Assembly (NCBI RefSeq): GCF_902167145.1
Contig: NC_050101.1
Location: forward strand, 129,486,990 to 129,550,989
Source of the DNA: Zea mays
Lineage: Eukaryota; Streptophyta; Magnoliopsida; Poales; Poaceae
DNA: 64,000 bases
Direction of reading: 5' to 3'
The stretch's first letter is position 1. Each line of letters begins with the position of its first letter. The notes under the pieces were generated by a model. The model did not search any database, was not told the origin of the DNA, and saw only the letters and a list, made by a program, of their open reading frames with translations. The translations under genes and the position numbers were made by a program. This document shows, one piece after another, positions 42,936 through 54,084 of this stretch.

Positions 42936-44785
42936 CTATACATAGTATCTCCAAAGCTCATCTACATTCCATGATCTAGGGATTTCATTTTCTTGCATGT
43001 CCCCTAGTCTGTATGATCTTGGCCTATTTGAGGCTAAAACCAAATAGGGACCTTCCCACTTTACTTGAACCTTGCCTTCTGTGTCTGAGTTAGCACCCGT
43101 TCGAATCACTAAGTGGCCTAGTGTTATGTTCTTAAGTACCTTTCTATATTGCCATCTTACTATTTCAGCTTTGTATTTCCTTATGTCTTCAATGGTTTCG
43201 AGTCTTGATTCTTCTATCATGTCTTTTGAAACTTTTTCATTATCTTCGACCTCAGTTGATGCCATAGCTCTTACTGAACTTAGCTTCGCTTCTTCTAGAG
43301 TCATTGCCTAATCTTCAAAGAGGGGCTTGAATGGTGTAAACCCTGTGGACCTTGTTACCAAAGTATTATGATTCCATACAACTTTGATAAGCTCCTCTGG
43401 CCACTTCCCCTTCAGGAGTCCGAACAAAGACTTTGTGGTTCCCAAAAGGATTATACCATTTTCTCTTTTAACCAATCCATTGGATTCCAGGTGCCTAACC
43501 GAAGCAAAGTGCAAGTTGGTTCCCACTTGACTGCAAAACTCTCTAAATGCTTCAGAGTTAAACAGGGTGCCATTATCAATAGTTAGAGACTTTAGGACTC
43601 TGAAGCGGCAAATGATATTTTGCTAGTAGAACTTTTGGATTGTTTACGAAGTTATCATGGCCAGAGCTTTTGCTTAGATCCATTTTGATAAATATTTAAC
43701 CGCTACCACAACATACTTCAAGTTCCCTTGAGCTGATGGCATGGGACCAATTATATCCATTCCCTATCTCTGAAGTGGCTAGGTTGGTTGGATTACTTGG
43801 GTTAGAGACGAAGGTTGCTTCTGATCTATTGCACATCTTTGACAATTATCACATTTTTGCACCAATTCTATTGCATCCAATACTGCCTTTGGCTAGTAGA
43901 AGCTTTGACGAAATACCTTCCCTAGAAGAGCTCTGGAGCCAATATGTGACCCACAAATGCTAGAGTGAATGCCCTTTATCAACTTTTGATCTTCGTCTTT
44001 GTATACACACTTGAGAAGAGGTAAACAAACACCATCTTTATAATGTTCCCCTTTTATTATCTTATAAGGTCTTTTCTGGCTTGCATTCTTTTGATGTAAA
44101 CTTCACCATCGGTTGGATAATTTCCTTGAAGAAAAGTTATTATCTCTATTTTCCAATCTTCACTGTGGGTGGGGAGACTGTCAAAATAGCTCTTTCAATT
44201 AACTCTACCGAAGGTGCTTTTAAAACTTCATAGAACACTTTGGGAGGTAAGGGAAGTCCCTGGGCCACTGACTTAGTTAATATGTCAGCATGTTCATTAT
44301 TTGCCCTTAGGATGTTCCATACAGAGAATCCTTTGAAGGAACTTTTCATCCTTCAGACTATATCAAGGTACTTCTCTAGAGCCGGGATCTTTGCTTTACT
44401 TGTTTTATCAACATGACCGGTGATGACCTAAAAATCAGATTTAAGGATTACTCTTTTTACACCCAAATCCTTGAGCTTCCTCAAGCCTAACAGTAGGGCT
44501 TCGTACTCTGCAATGTTGTTTATGCACTGGAATTGCAACTTGGCTGCATCTGATGTATTTACTTTGGAGCTTCCATGAGCCATCAGAGAAAACTATCCAT
44601 ACAACTTCTTTTGGTGCACTAGCTTCGTCCTGTGGGCAAGCAGTCCAATCAACAATGAAATCTGCTAATGCCTGAGATTGAATGGATGATCTATGAACAA
44701 AATCAGTGACAAATTCTCTAAGTTCATCAACCCATTTTCCAATTCGGCCGGTAGCTTCTCTGTTTCTTATTATGTCTTTCAAAGG
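42936..44785 (-). pseudogene. Element D pol remnant: RNase H and integrase
   Basis: Reading the minus strand from 44785: RNREATGRIGKWVDELREF, SSIQSQALADFIVDW and FSDGSW (RNase H), then NNEHADILTKSVAQG, and integrase pieces (SVRHLESNGLVKRENGI, STGFTPFKPLF) ending with the C-terminal tail VQVKWEGPYLVLASNRPRSY to LWRYYV. Several frameshifts and stops. The RT and protease are gone. Confidence 0.85.
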
Positions 44786-44810
44786 TTAGCATATGCTCCA
44801 CTCTACATAT

Positions 44811-46547
44811 TGTCGGTGTTTCGAGACCGGGGGGTCCCTAAGCCGACGAGTGAATGTCGCCGCGTGCCCCAGCCCAGATGGGTCGATGCGAGGCCGAGCA
44901 CGAAGGGGGGAAGTGAGGTGGCCGGAGACAGGCGTGAGAGAGGTGGAAATCCCACGGCCTTCGTGTTCGTCCCGCGCCCAGGTCGGGTGCGCTTGCAGTA
45001 GGGGGTTACAAGCGTCCACGCGGGAGAGGGAGCGAGCGGCTTCAAGCGAGCGCCTGTCTCGTCCTCGTCCCCGCGCGGCCAACCCTCTCTAAGAGGGCCC
45101 TGGTCCTTCCTTTTATAGGCGTAAGGAGAGGATCTAGGTGTACAATGGGGGGGTATAGCAGAGTGCTACGTGTCTAGCGGAGGAGAGCTAGCGCCCTAAG
45201 TACATGCCGTCGTGGCAGCCGGAGAGATTTTGGCACCCAGCTGGTGTGATGTCGTGGCCGTCGGAGGAGTGCTGGAGCCTGACGGAGGGACAGCTGTCGG
45301 AGCTGTTGAGTCCTTGCTGACGTCCTCTTGCTTCCGTAAGGGGGCTGAGAGCAGTCGTCGTCACAGAGTATGCGGGGCGCCATCATTGCCTATCTGGCGG
45401 AGCGAGCCAGATGGGACGCCGGTCTTGTTCCCCATGGCCCGAGTCAGTTCGGGGTAGGGTGATGATGGCGCCTCCTGTCGACGTGGCTGGTCTGCGCCCT
45501 AGGTTGGGCGATGTGGAAGCTCCTCCGAAGCCGAGGTCGAGTCTGTCTTCCGTGGCCGAGGTCGAGTCCGAGCCCCTGGTTCGGGCGAGGCGAAGACCGT
45601 CGGCTGAGGCCAGGGCGGAGTCCGAGCCCTGGGGTCGGGCGAAGCGGAGTTCGTCGTCTTCTGGGGCTGAGCCCGAGTCTGAGCCCTAGGTCGGGCGGAG
45701 CGGAGTTCGTCGTCTTCCGGGACTTTAGCCCGAGTCCGAGCCCCGGGTCGGGCGGAGCGGAGTTCGTCGTCTTCCGGGACTTTTAGCCCGAGTCCGAGCC
45801 CTAGGTCGGGCGGAGCGGAGTTCGTTGTCTTCTGGGACTTTAGCCCGAGTCCGAGCCCTGGGTCGGGCGGAGCGGAGTTCGTCGTCTTCCGGGGCTTAGC
45901 CCGAGTCCGAGCCCTGGGTCGGGCGGAGCGGAGTTCGCCGTCTTCCGGGGCTTAGCCCGAGTCCGAGCCCTGGGTCGGGCGGAGCGGAGTTCGCTGTCTT
46001 CCGGGGCTTAGCCCGAGTCCGAGCCCTGGGTCGGGCGAAGCGGAGCTTCCTATGGTGCCTGCGGCCGGGCCTGACTGCCTGTCAGCCTCACTCTGTCAAG
46101 TGGCACCGCAGTCGGAGCGGCGCAGGTGGCGCTGTCTTTCTGTCAGGCCGGTCAGTGGAGCGGCAAAGTGACGGCGGTCACTTCGGCTCTGTCGGCTGGG
46201 GGGGCGCGCGTCAGGATAAAGGTGTCAGGCCGCCTTTGCATTAAATGCTCCTGCGATTTGGTCGGTTGGTGCGGCGATTTGATCAGGGTTGCTTCTTGGC
46301 GAAGACAGGGCCTCGGGCGAGCCGGATACACGTTCGCCGCTGGAGGGGGGCCTCGGGCGAGACGGAAATCCTCCGGGGTCGGCTGCCCTTGTCCGAGGCT
46401 AGGCTCGGGCGAGGCGTGATCGAGTCCCTCGAATGGACTGATCCCTGACTTAATCGCACCCATCAGGCCTTTGTAGCTTTATGCTGATGGGGGTTACCAG
46501 CTGAGAATTAGGAGCCTTGAGGGTACCCCTAATTATGGTCCCCGACA
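44811..46547 (-). repeat. Huck-like 3' LTR (left), 1737 bp
   Basis: TGTCGGTGTTTCGAGACC...ATGGTCCCCGACA on the plus strand. TATA box TTTTATA at 45111-45117 (TATAAAA on the minus strand). One repeat unit longer than its partner. Confidence 0.92.
45671..46050 (-). repeat. 56-58 bp tandem array in the left LTR, 6 units plus partial
   Basis: Units begin GCCCGAGTCCGAGCCCTGGG and continue TCGGGCGGAGCGGAGTTCG with a variable TCTTCCGGGACTTTTA-type end. More degenerate units precede it. Total 380 bp. Confidence 0.85.
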
Positions 46548-47288
46548 GTAGCCCCCGAGCCTCGAAGGGAGTGTTAGCACTCGCTTGGAGGCTTTCGTCG
46601 CACTTTTTTGCAAGGGGACCAGCCTTTCTCGGTTGCGTTTTGTTCCGGTGGGTGCGCGCGAGCGCACCCGCCGGGTGTAGCCCCCGAGGCCTCAGAGGAG
46701 TGGTTTCACTCCTCCGAGGTCTTAATGCCTCGCGTAATGCTTCGGCTGGTCTGGTCGTCCCTCATGCGAGCTGGCCGTAGCCCGGGTGTACGGTCGGGTC
46801 CCAAGTTCTCGGGCTGGTATGTTGACGCTATCAACGGTTCGGCCGGAGCCGGGTTTGCGAGAGCAGCCCCCGAGCCTCTGCACAGGGCGAGAGGGCGATC
46901 AGGGACAGACTCGACTTTTTTATATACGCCCCTGCGTCGCCTTTCCGCAAGGAGGAGGGGGGGGGGGGGGAAAGCACCATGTTGCCCTCGATGGGCGCCG
47001 AACATGGTGTCTCCGGTGAGCTGCAAGCGGGTAATCCGAGTGGACGTCCGTGCCCCGTTCGTTAGGGGTCGGCTAGGGACCTAGAGGCACGCCCAAAAGT
47101 ACCTGCGGGTGATCTGCCGGACCCGGTCCCCTGGCGACGGGATCCGAGGGCTGGATGCCTCCCTCTGATGGGATTCCGTTACAAGATCGTTCCCGCTGGT
47201 CTCGGAAATGTCCTAGGGTACCTCGGGAGCGCAGCCCGAGCCTTGGTTATGTATCGAACGTACCCATGGTCATCCCTCGCTCTGTGTC

Positions 47289-47520
47289 TGAGGCGGCTGT
47301 GAACCCTTCGGGGGCCAGCCTTTGAACCCCTGATCAGTAGTGGGCACGGAGCCCGAGTAGCCTGAGGCGGCCGTGGAACCCTTCCAAGGGGTCGGCCTTC
47401 GAACCTCTGACCAGTAGTGGGTGTAGAGCCCACGCGATCTGAGGCGGTTGTAGAACCCTTCCGAGGGGCCAGCCTTCGAACCTCTGATCAGTAGGGAGGC
47501 TCGGAGCCTGGTTCCTTCAC
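47289..47520. repeat. Tandem repeat, 74-77 bp unit, three copies
   Basis: TGAGGCGGCYGTGGAACCCTT-like starts at 47289, 47363 and 47440, each followed by GGCCAGCCTTTGAACC-type and CTGATCAGTAGTGGG-type segments. Confidence 0.8.
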
Positions 47521-49317
47521 GGGGAAGGATCCTTTTCGGGGTATCCCCCTTTCCCGGTCCCTGTTGCAAGAGAGAGAAAGAGGAAAAAAGGAAAATGATA
47601 CGAAATCGAACGACGCGGCGTACCTTTTTTGAAGCGGTCATTATGGTGAAGGCGAAGCGTCGCCCGCTTCTCCTGCCAGAGGCGCCGCGCGTCCTGCCAC
47701 GGGGTTAATGTGACGGGGCGAGTGGTTGGCGGGGTGGCCGTTGCGCGTGCACGAGCCGTTCGAGGAACGGAACACGAGCGCGTTGTCTTCACGCTGTGAG
47801 AGAGGGTTCTCTCGTCGCCTCTGGATGGGACGTAGGCTGGGCTGACGACGTGACCGCTGCTCCTGCCCGCCTGCCACCGCCATTACTGCCGGCTCGTTTT
47901 TGGCCGTATTGACCGTCGCGCCAGGCTGGCGCTGCTGGGTCGTGCGCTGGGTCGCCTCGAGTCACGGTATTGGTTCCGCAGTCGAGGAGGCGCAGTGGTG
48001 GCGCAAGTGGCGGTGCAGCTGCATGCACGAAGCATTCGGCGCGCCGGTCGCATGACGCGTGGGCCTGGGTCTCCATGCCGGGCGTGTTGGGAGTCGGAGA
48101 AGTGCGCCCACTTGGCGCGGTTGCATGTCGCCTGCATGGCTGCTCGCCCTCCCGCCCGTTGGTCTGGGCAAAAGTGGAGAGCCGCTTGCAACCGCTGGGC
48201 GGTTGCGCGCACCGCGCGCGGCGGTTTGGCTTCTTCTGCTCTGAGCCGGCTTGCGTGGCGTGTGGGGCCCAGCCCCCACGCCGTAGGGGAGGACCTTGGA
48301 GTGTGTTGGAGAAGACTCAGCCCACGACGGCTGGGGACGCAAGTTGGGAGAGTCGCCTTTAAAAGGGAGGGTGACCCCCTTGGAAGGCGACCATGTCTTC
48401 GCGCTCCCTTATGCATCGTGTCCTTCCACCTTCCAAGCCCCCGGATGGGGGATTCCCGCCGTCTTTCCGCTTCGTCGTTGGGGGAACGCAACTCCGCGGG
48501 AGTTGGTACCTCTCAGCCACCGTTCGGCTTCAAGGATTTTCATCATGCAGCCCGGTTGCACCCCTCCACCGGCGGTCACCCAAGATGGTGACCTCCAGTT
48601 CGACGGCTGGGGAAAGCAAATCGGGCCGCGGCCTCTGCCCCTCCCTCAGCCTCAAGGATTTTCATCACCAGGGCTAGGGAGGGGAGTGTGCCGAGTTGGG
48701 GTCGACCCCTGCGTGGGCGGCGGCCCGCTCCTTCCCTCAGTGATCGGGGGGAAGGGCGGTTGTTGTCCGTGGCGCTGGCAGCTGCCGCGTGCCTGGCTCT
48801 CGGACGCGAGTGGCTTCGGAGCCGCTCTCGGCGTCGGTTTCTGCCACGACAGCTGGAAGAGGTTCTTCCGCCGACGAGATAGCCAGGGCCGCCCACGGAC
48901 CGACCTCCAACTCTACGGCCTTCTGCCCGTCCTTGCCTCACGAGTTTGGGCATGGGCGGAGGCCTCCTGGCAGCAGCATCCGCCCTGAGGTCATCGCTGC
49001 CGCTGTTTGGCCCCCCGGAGCAGAAGTCGTCGTTGTCGCCGCTGCCGGAGCGGGTGACGGCGCGCCGTTCGTCGGTATTCTGTTGCTCCACAGCCCCCCC
49101 ATCGAGTGGGGTTGTTCATACCTGCGGAGGTGGAACCGGAGTTCCGTTTGTAATGGCACTTTGAATGCCAGTGTTTTTGTTCATTGTGGCTGTCGAGGCC
49201 TGAACGTGTATGTAATTTCGGCACGGAGCCGTGTTTTTTTTCTCATTTTCGAGCACTAAGACTCGCCTGTTGGTTGTCTGAACCGCTTCACCAAGCGTGA
49301 GTCGCCCCGTGTAAGGG

Positions 49318-50246
49318 TGACGAGTGAGGTATCCGTATCCCGGAGGCGTAGGAGTCCCTCGGCTTGGTCAGCCTTGTTGTCCGAGGCTTCTCTTGCTCAG
49401 TTAAAGGAACCCCTCGGCCGCTCTTCGATGAGCCGAGGCCAGGGGTAGCGGTGTCAGCGCGAACAGAGGCAGAGTTGGCTCGAGAGGAAAACCTGGTCGG
49501 CCGGAGCCTGGCCGGGTCGCCCGTTAGCGGGACCGACGCCGGAATTGACCAGCCGAGGCCTCAGGTCGGGTTGACGTCCTCGGAGGACAGCTGGCCGAGG
49601 CCCCGGGGTGTCCGGCCGAGACGCCTGCTCGGGCCGGATTCCCGGAGAAGACCCTGGCGGCGACGGCCCGGGCTTGGTGATGACGCCGTCCTTCAGAGCG
49701 GAGGTCTTCGGACCGCGTCGCCGTCCGAGGCTGGGTCGGACTTCGCCGAAGGTGTTGTCGACGCCGAGGGTGCTGCTGCTCCCTTCAAGCGTCAAGATCC
49801 GAGCCTGCAGGATCGGATCGTCTTGTAGCGTGTGTTTCCTACGGCCGCCGAGGCCAAAACACACCCTCGCCGTGTTGTGAAGCTGCGTCTCTTTTCCTCT
49901 TGCTTCGAGTCCCCGGACTTTTTTGGTTGGTAACAGAATTGTTTGTGCGAGCGAGAGTTGCTTCTCACGGAAGGTGATGAGTGAGGTATCCGTATCCCGG
50001 AGGCGTAGGAGTCCCTCGGCTCGGTCAGCCTTGCCGCTTACGCACACTCTTACCCGTCCATGGGGTTCTGTCATCGACGCAGTCAAGAAGGCTCGAAGAA
50101 TCGCTCTGGCAGAAGAGCTTCCGAACGTGAAGACTTGTTCGGTCCGCGGAATCACTTATCCGAACATGAGTTACTTATCGCAGAAGGTGATGAGTGAGGT
50201 ATCCGTATCCCGGAGGCGTAGAAGTCCCTCGGCTCGGTCAGCCTTG
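49318..50246. repeat. Dispersed 60 bp direct repeat, three copies
   Basis: Near-identical 60 bp blocks at 49318-49377, 49974-50033 and 50187-50246, with the core GAGTGAGGTATCCGTATCCC then GGAGGCGTAGGAGTCCCTCG. The second and third are also preceded by a GTTRCTTMTC...GAAGGTGAT leader. Confidence 0.85.
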
Positions 50247-50475
50247 GCTGCTTACATGTACTCCGCCGTTTTCAGGATCCACTTTTGAAGTAGTCAAAAA
50301 GCACGAAAGACATTCTGGCAGAAGGGATCTTTTTTCGAGGAAAAAATTCGACGCAGAGGGGGTTCCCCCCTTTTAGCCCCCGAGGGAGGGTCAAGCTTTG
50401 CCGAGGCGAGGCCGACCCTTCCTTGATGACTAAACTTTGCGTGGGAGCGAGGTATATGAACAACTTGAAAACATC

Positions 50476-53400
50476 TTAAGGGTAGAAGCGACGTAGCTGT
50501 TGGATGTTCCAAGCGTTGCTGTAGACCTCGCCTTGACTGTTGGCCAGCTTGTACGTTCCGGGCTTCATAACTTTGGCGATGACGAACGGCCCCTCCCAGG
50601 GGGGCGTGAGCTTGTGCCGCCCCCGGGCGTCTTGCCGTAGCCGAAGCACCAGGTCGCCCACCTGGAGGTCTCGGGACCGGACCCCTCGAGCATGGTAGCG
50701 TCGCAGGGACTGCTGGTACCGCGCCGAGTGTATTAAGGCCTTGTCCCGGGCCTCCTCCAGCTGGTCCAACGAGTCCTCTCGGCTAGCTTGGTTGCTTTGG
50801 TCGGTGTAGGCCCTCGTCCTCGGGGAACCGTATTATAAGTCTGTGGGCAAGATGGCCTCGGCCCCATAGACTAGAAAGAACGGCGTGAAGCCCGTGGCTC
50901 GGCTCGGCGTTGTCCTCAGGCTCCAAACCACCGAGGGGAGTTCCTTCATCCATCGCTTGCCGAACTTGTTGAGGTCGTTGTAGATTCGAGGCTTGACCCC
51001 TTGTAGAATCATGCCGTTGGCACGCTCTACTTGCCCATTTGACATGGGGTGAGCTACGGCGGCCCAGTCCACCCGGATGTGGTGATCCTCGCAGAAGTCC
51101 AGGAACTTCCTGCCGGTGAACTGGGTGCCGTTGTCGGTGATGATGGAGTTCGGGACCCCAAATCGATGGATGATGTTGGTGAAGAACGCCACCGCCTGCT
51201 CGGACCTGATGCTGTTTAGGGGTCGGACCTCGATCCACTTGGAGAATTTGTCGATGGCGACCAACAGGTGCGAGTAGCCCCCGGGTGCCTTCTGCAAGGG
51301 GCCGACGAGGTCCAGACCCCATACAGCAAAAGGCCAGGTGATGGGTATCGTCTGTAGAGCCTGAGCGGGCAGGTGGGTCTGCCTTGCGTAGAACTAACAC
51401 CCTTCGCAGGCGCGGACAATTCTAGTGGCGTCGGCCACCGCCGTGGGCTAGTAGAAGCCTTGTCGGAAGGCATTCCCGACAAGGGCTCGAGGCGCTGCAT
51501 GATGGCCGCAAGCCCCCGAGTGTATCTCTCGCAGGAGTTCCTGACCTTCGGCGATGGAGATGCATCGCTGGAGGATGCCGAAGGGGCTGCGGTGGTAGAG
51601 CTCCTTCTCATCTCCCAGCAGGATGAACGACTGGGCGCGCCGCGCCACCCGCCAAGCTTCGGCTCGGTCGGAGGGTAGCTCTCCTTGGTGGAGATATTGC
51701 AGGTACAGGGTCCGCCAGTTTTGATCATGCGTGACCCCGCATTGCTCCCCCTCGACGCGCAGCGCCTCGCCCTCGGGGGCCGAGGGTACCTCAGGCCGAA
51801 CCGAGGGTGCCTCGGGCCGAGCCGAGGGTGCCTCGGACCATGCCGAGGGTGCCTCAGGCTCGGGCGTGTCGTCGATCTTGACGGAGGGTTGATGCAGATC
51901 TCGGGAGAAGACGTCCGGGGGAACCGTTGTTCGCCCCGAAGCTATTTTAGCCAGCTCGTCCGCAGTCTCGTTGTAGCGCCGAGCGATGTGGTTGAGCTCG
52001 AGCCCGTAGAACTTGTCTTCTAGGCGCCGAACCTCATCGCAGTAGGCCTCCATCTTCGGGTCGCGACAGTGGGAGTTCTTCATGACTTGGTCGATGACGA
52101 GCTATGAGTCACCGCGAGCGTCGAGGCGTCGGACCCCTAGCTCGATGGCGATTCGCAACCCATTGACCAGAGCCTCATACTCGGCCACATTGTTGGACAC
52201 CGGGAAACGGAGGCGTAGCACATAGCGTATGTGCCTGCCGAGGGGCGAGATGAAGAGTAGGCCTGCGCCGGCTCCTGTCTTCATCAACGACCCGTCGAAG
52301 AACATGGTCTAGAGCTCCGGTTGGATCGGCGCCGTTGGTAGCTGGGTGTCGACCCATTCGGCCACGAAGTCTGCCAGGACCTGGGACTTGATGGCCTTCC
52401 GAGGGGCGAACGAGATTGCTTCGCCCATGATTTCCACCGCCCACTTTGCGATTCTACCCGACGCCTCTCGGCACTGGATGATCTCCCCCAGGGGGAAGGA
52501 CGACACCACAGTTACTAGATGAGACTCGAAGTAGTGTCGCAGCTTCCGCCGTGTCAGGATCACCGCATACAGCAGCTTCTGGACTTGTGGATAGCGGATC
52601 TTGGTTTCGGACAGTACCTCGCTGACGAAGTAGACTGGCCTCTGAACGGGCAATGCATGCCCCTCTTCTCGCCTCTCGACCACAATCGCGGCGCTAACCA
52701 CCTGAGTGGTCGCGGCGACGTAGACCAAGAGGGCTTCTCCGGCAGCTGGGGGCACCAAGATAGGCGCCTTCGTGAGGAGCGCCTTTAGGTTCCCGAGGGC
52801 TTCCTCGGCCTCAGGGGTCCAAGTGAAGCACTCGGCCTTCCTTAAGAGGCGGTACAGAGGTAGACCTCTTTCGCCGAGGCGTGAGATGAAGCGGCTCAGA
52901 GCCGCGAGACATCCCATGACCCTCTGTACGCCTTTCAAGTCCTTGATGGGCCCCATGCTGGTGATGGCTGCGATCTTCTCCGGGTTGGCTTCGATGCCCC
53001 GCTCGGAGACGATGAACCCCAAGAGCATGCCTCGGGGCACCCCGAAGACACACTTCTCGGGATTGAGCTTGACGCCTTTCGCCTTGAGACATCGGAATGT
53101 CACCTCAAGGTCGGAAAGGAGGTCGGAGGCTTTCCTCGTCTTGACTACGATGTCATCGACGTAGGCCTCGACCGTGCGGCCAATGTGTTTGCCGAACACA
53201 TGGTTCATGCACCGCTGGTACGTCGCACCCGCATTCCTCAAACCGAACGGTATGGTGACATAGCAGTACATGCCGAAGGGTGTGATGAAAGAAGTCGCGA
53301 GCTGGTCGGACTCTTTCATCCTGATTTGGTGATACCCTGAGTAGGCATCGAGGAAAGATAGGGTTTCGCACCCAGCAGTGGAATCCACGATTTGATCGAT

Positions 53401-54084
53401 GCGAGGCAGAGGGTAGGGAACCTTCGGACATGCTTTGTTCAGACCAGTGTAGTCTACACACATCCGCCATTTCCCCCCTTTCTTTCTCACAAGCACAGGG
53501 TTGGCAAGCCATTCAGGATGGAATACCTCTTTGATGAACCCTGCCGCCATTAGCTTGTGGATCTCCTCGCCTATGGCTCTGCGCTTCTCCTCGTCGAACC
53601 GGCGCAGAGGCTGCTTGACGGGTCGGGCTCCGGCTCGGAAGTCCAGCGAGTGCTCGGCGACATCTCTCGGTATGCCGGGCATGTACGAGGAACTCCACGC
53701 GAAGACGTCGGCATTCGCGCGGAGAAAGTCGACGAGCACTGCTTCCTATTTGGGATCGAGCCCGGAGCCGATCCGGATCTGCTTGGAGGCGTCGCCGCTG
53801 AGGTCGAGGGGGACGGCCTTAACCGTCTCCGCTGGCTCAAAGTTGCCGGCATGACGCTTCACGTCTGGCACCTCCTTAGAGAGGCTCTCCAGGTCGGCGA
53901 TGAGGGCCTCGGACTTGGCGAGGGCCTCGGCGTACTCCACGCACTCCACGTCGCATTCGAACGCGTGTTTGTACGTGGGGCCGACGGTGATGACCCCGTT
54001 GGGGCCCGACATCTTGAGCTTTAGGTAGGTGTAGTTGGGGACGGCCATAAACTTCGCGTAGCATGGTCTTCCCAGTACCACGTG
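50476..54084 (-). pseudogene. Huck-like pol: RT, RNase H, integrase (nonsense mutations)
   Basis: Reading starts in the protease end (MVLGRPCYAKFMAVPNYTYL). RT contains [33 protein letters not shown] and the catalytic YVDDIVVKT. RNase H contains MFFDGSLMKTGAG and NNVAEYEALVNGLR. The integrase zinc region is followed by the catalytic core VAIDKFSKWIEVRPL, ITDNGTQFTGRKF and NGQVERANGMI, so D, D and E are all present. The tail WEGPFVIAKVMKPGTYKLAN ends WNIQQLRRFYP at 50476. In-frame TAG stops occur at 53746, 52102 and 51394 (for Gln) and 52309 and 51448 (for Trp), plus a TAA near 50830. Otherwise the frame is largely intact. Confidence 0.92.

Larger units (their letters stand above)
40259..44785 (-). 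mobile_element. Element D: internal fragment of a cinful-like element
   Basis: Contains the 3' part of an antisense gene (plus), a repeat-box spacer and the integrase/RNase H part of pol (minus) in the same order as B, but no LTRs. The left edge meets a half Stowaway. The right edge leaves pol homology at about 44785 (B continues AGGCTATGATGAAGG where D has AGGTTAGCATATGCTCC), 25 bp before the Huck-like element. Confidence 0.8.
46548..50475 (-). other. Post-pol region of the Huck-like element
   Basis: 3.9 kb, GC-rich, without a recognised protein on either strand. Polypurine-tract-like TAGCCCCCGAG repeats at 46548, 46678 and about 46863. A plus-strand ORF 48393-48677 (MSSRSLMHRVLPPSKPPDGG) follows a TTTAAAAG box near 48357 and occupies the position where Tat elements carry antisense ORFs, but I see no domain in it. 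Several long minus-strand frames look like composition artefacts. Confidence 0.55.

Noticed and set aside
46706..49159. Many long ORFs on both strands of the Huck-like post-pol region
   Set aside because: High GC lowers stop frequency; overlapping frames are Arg/Pro/Ala/Gly-rich without motifs.
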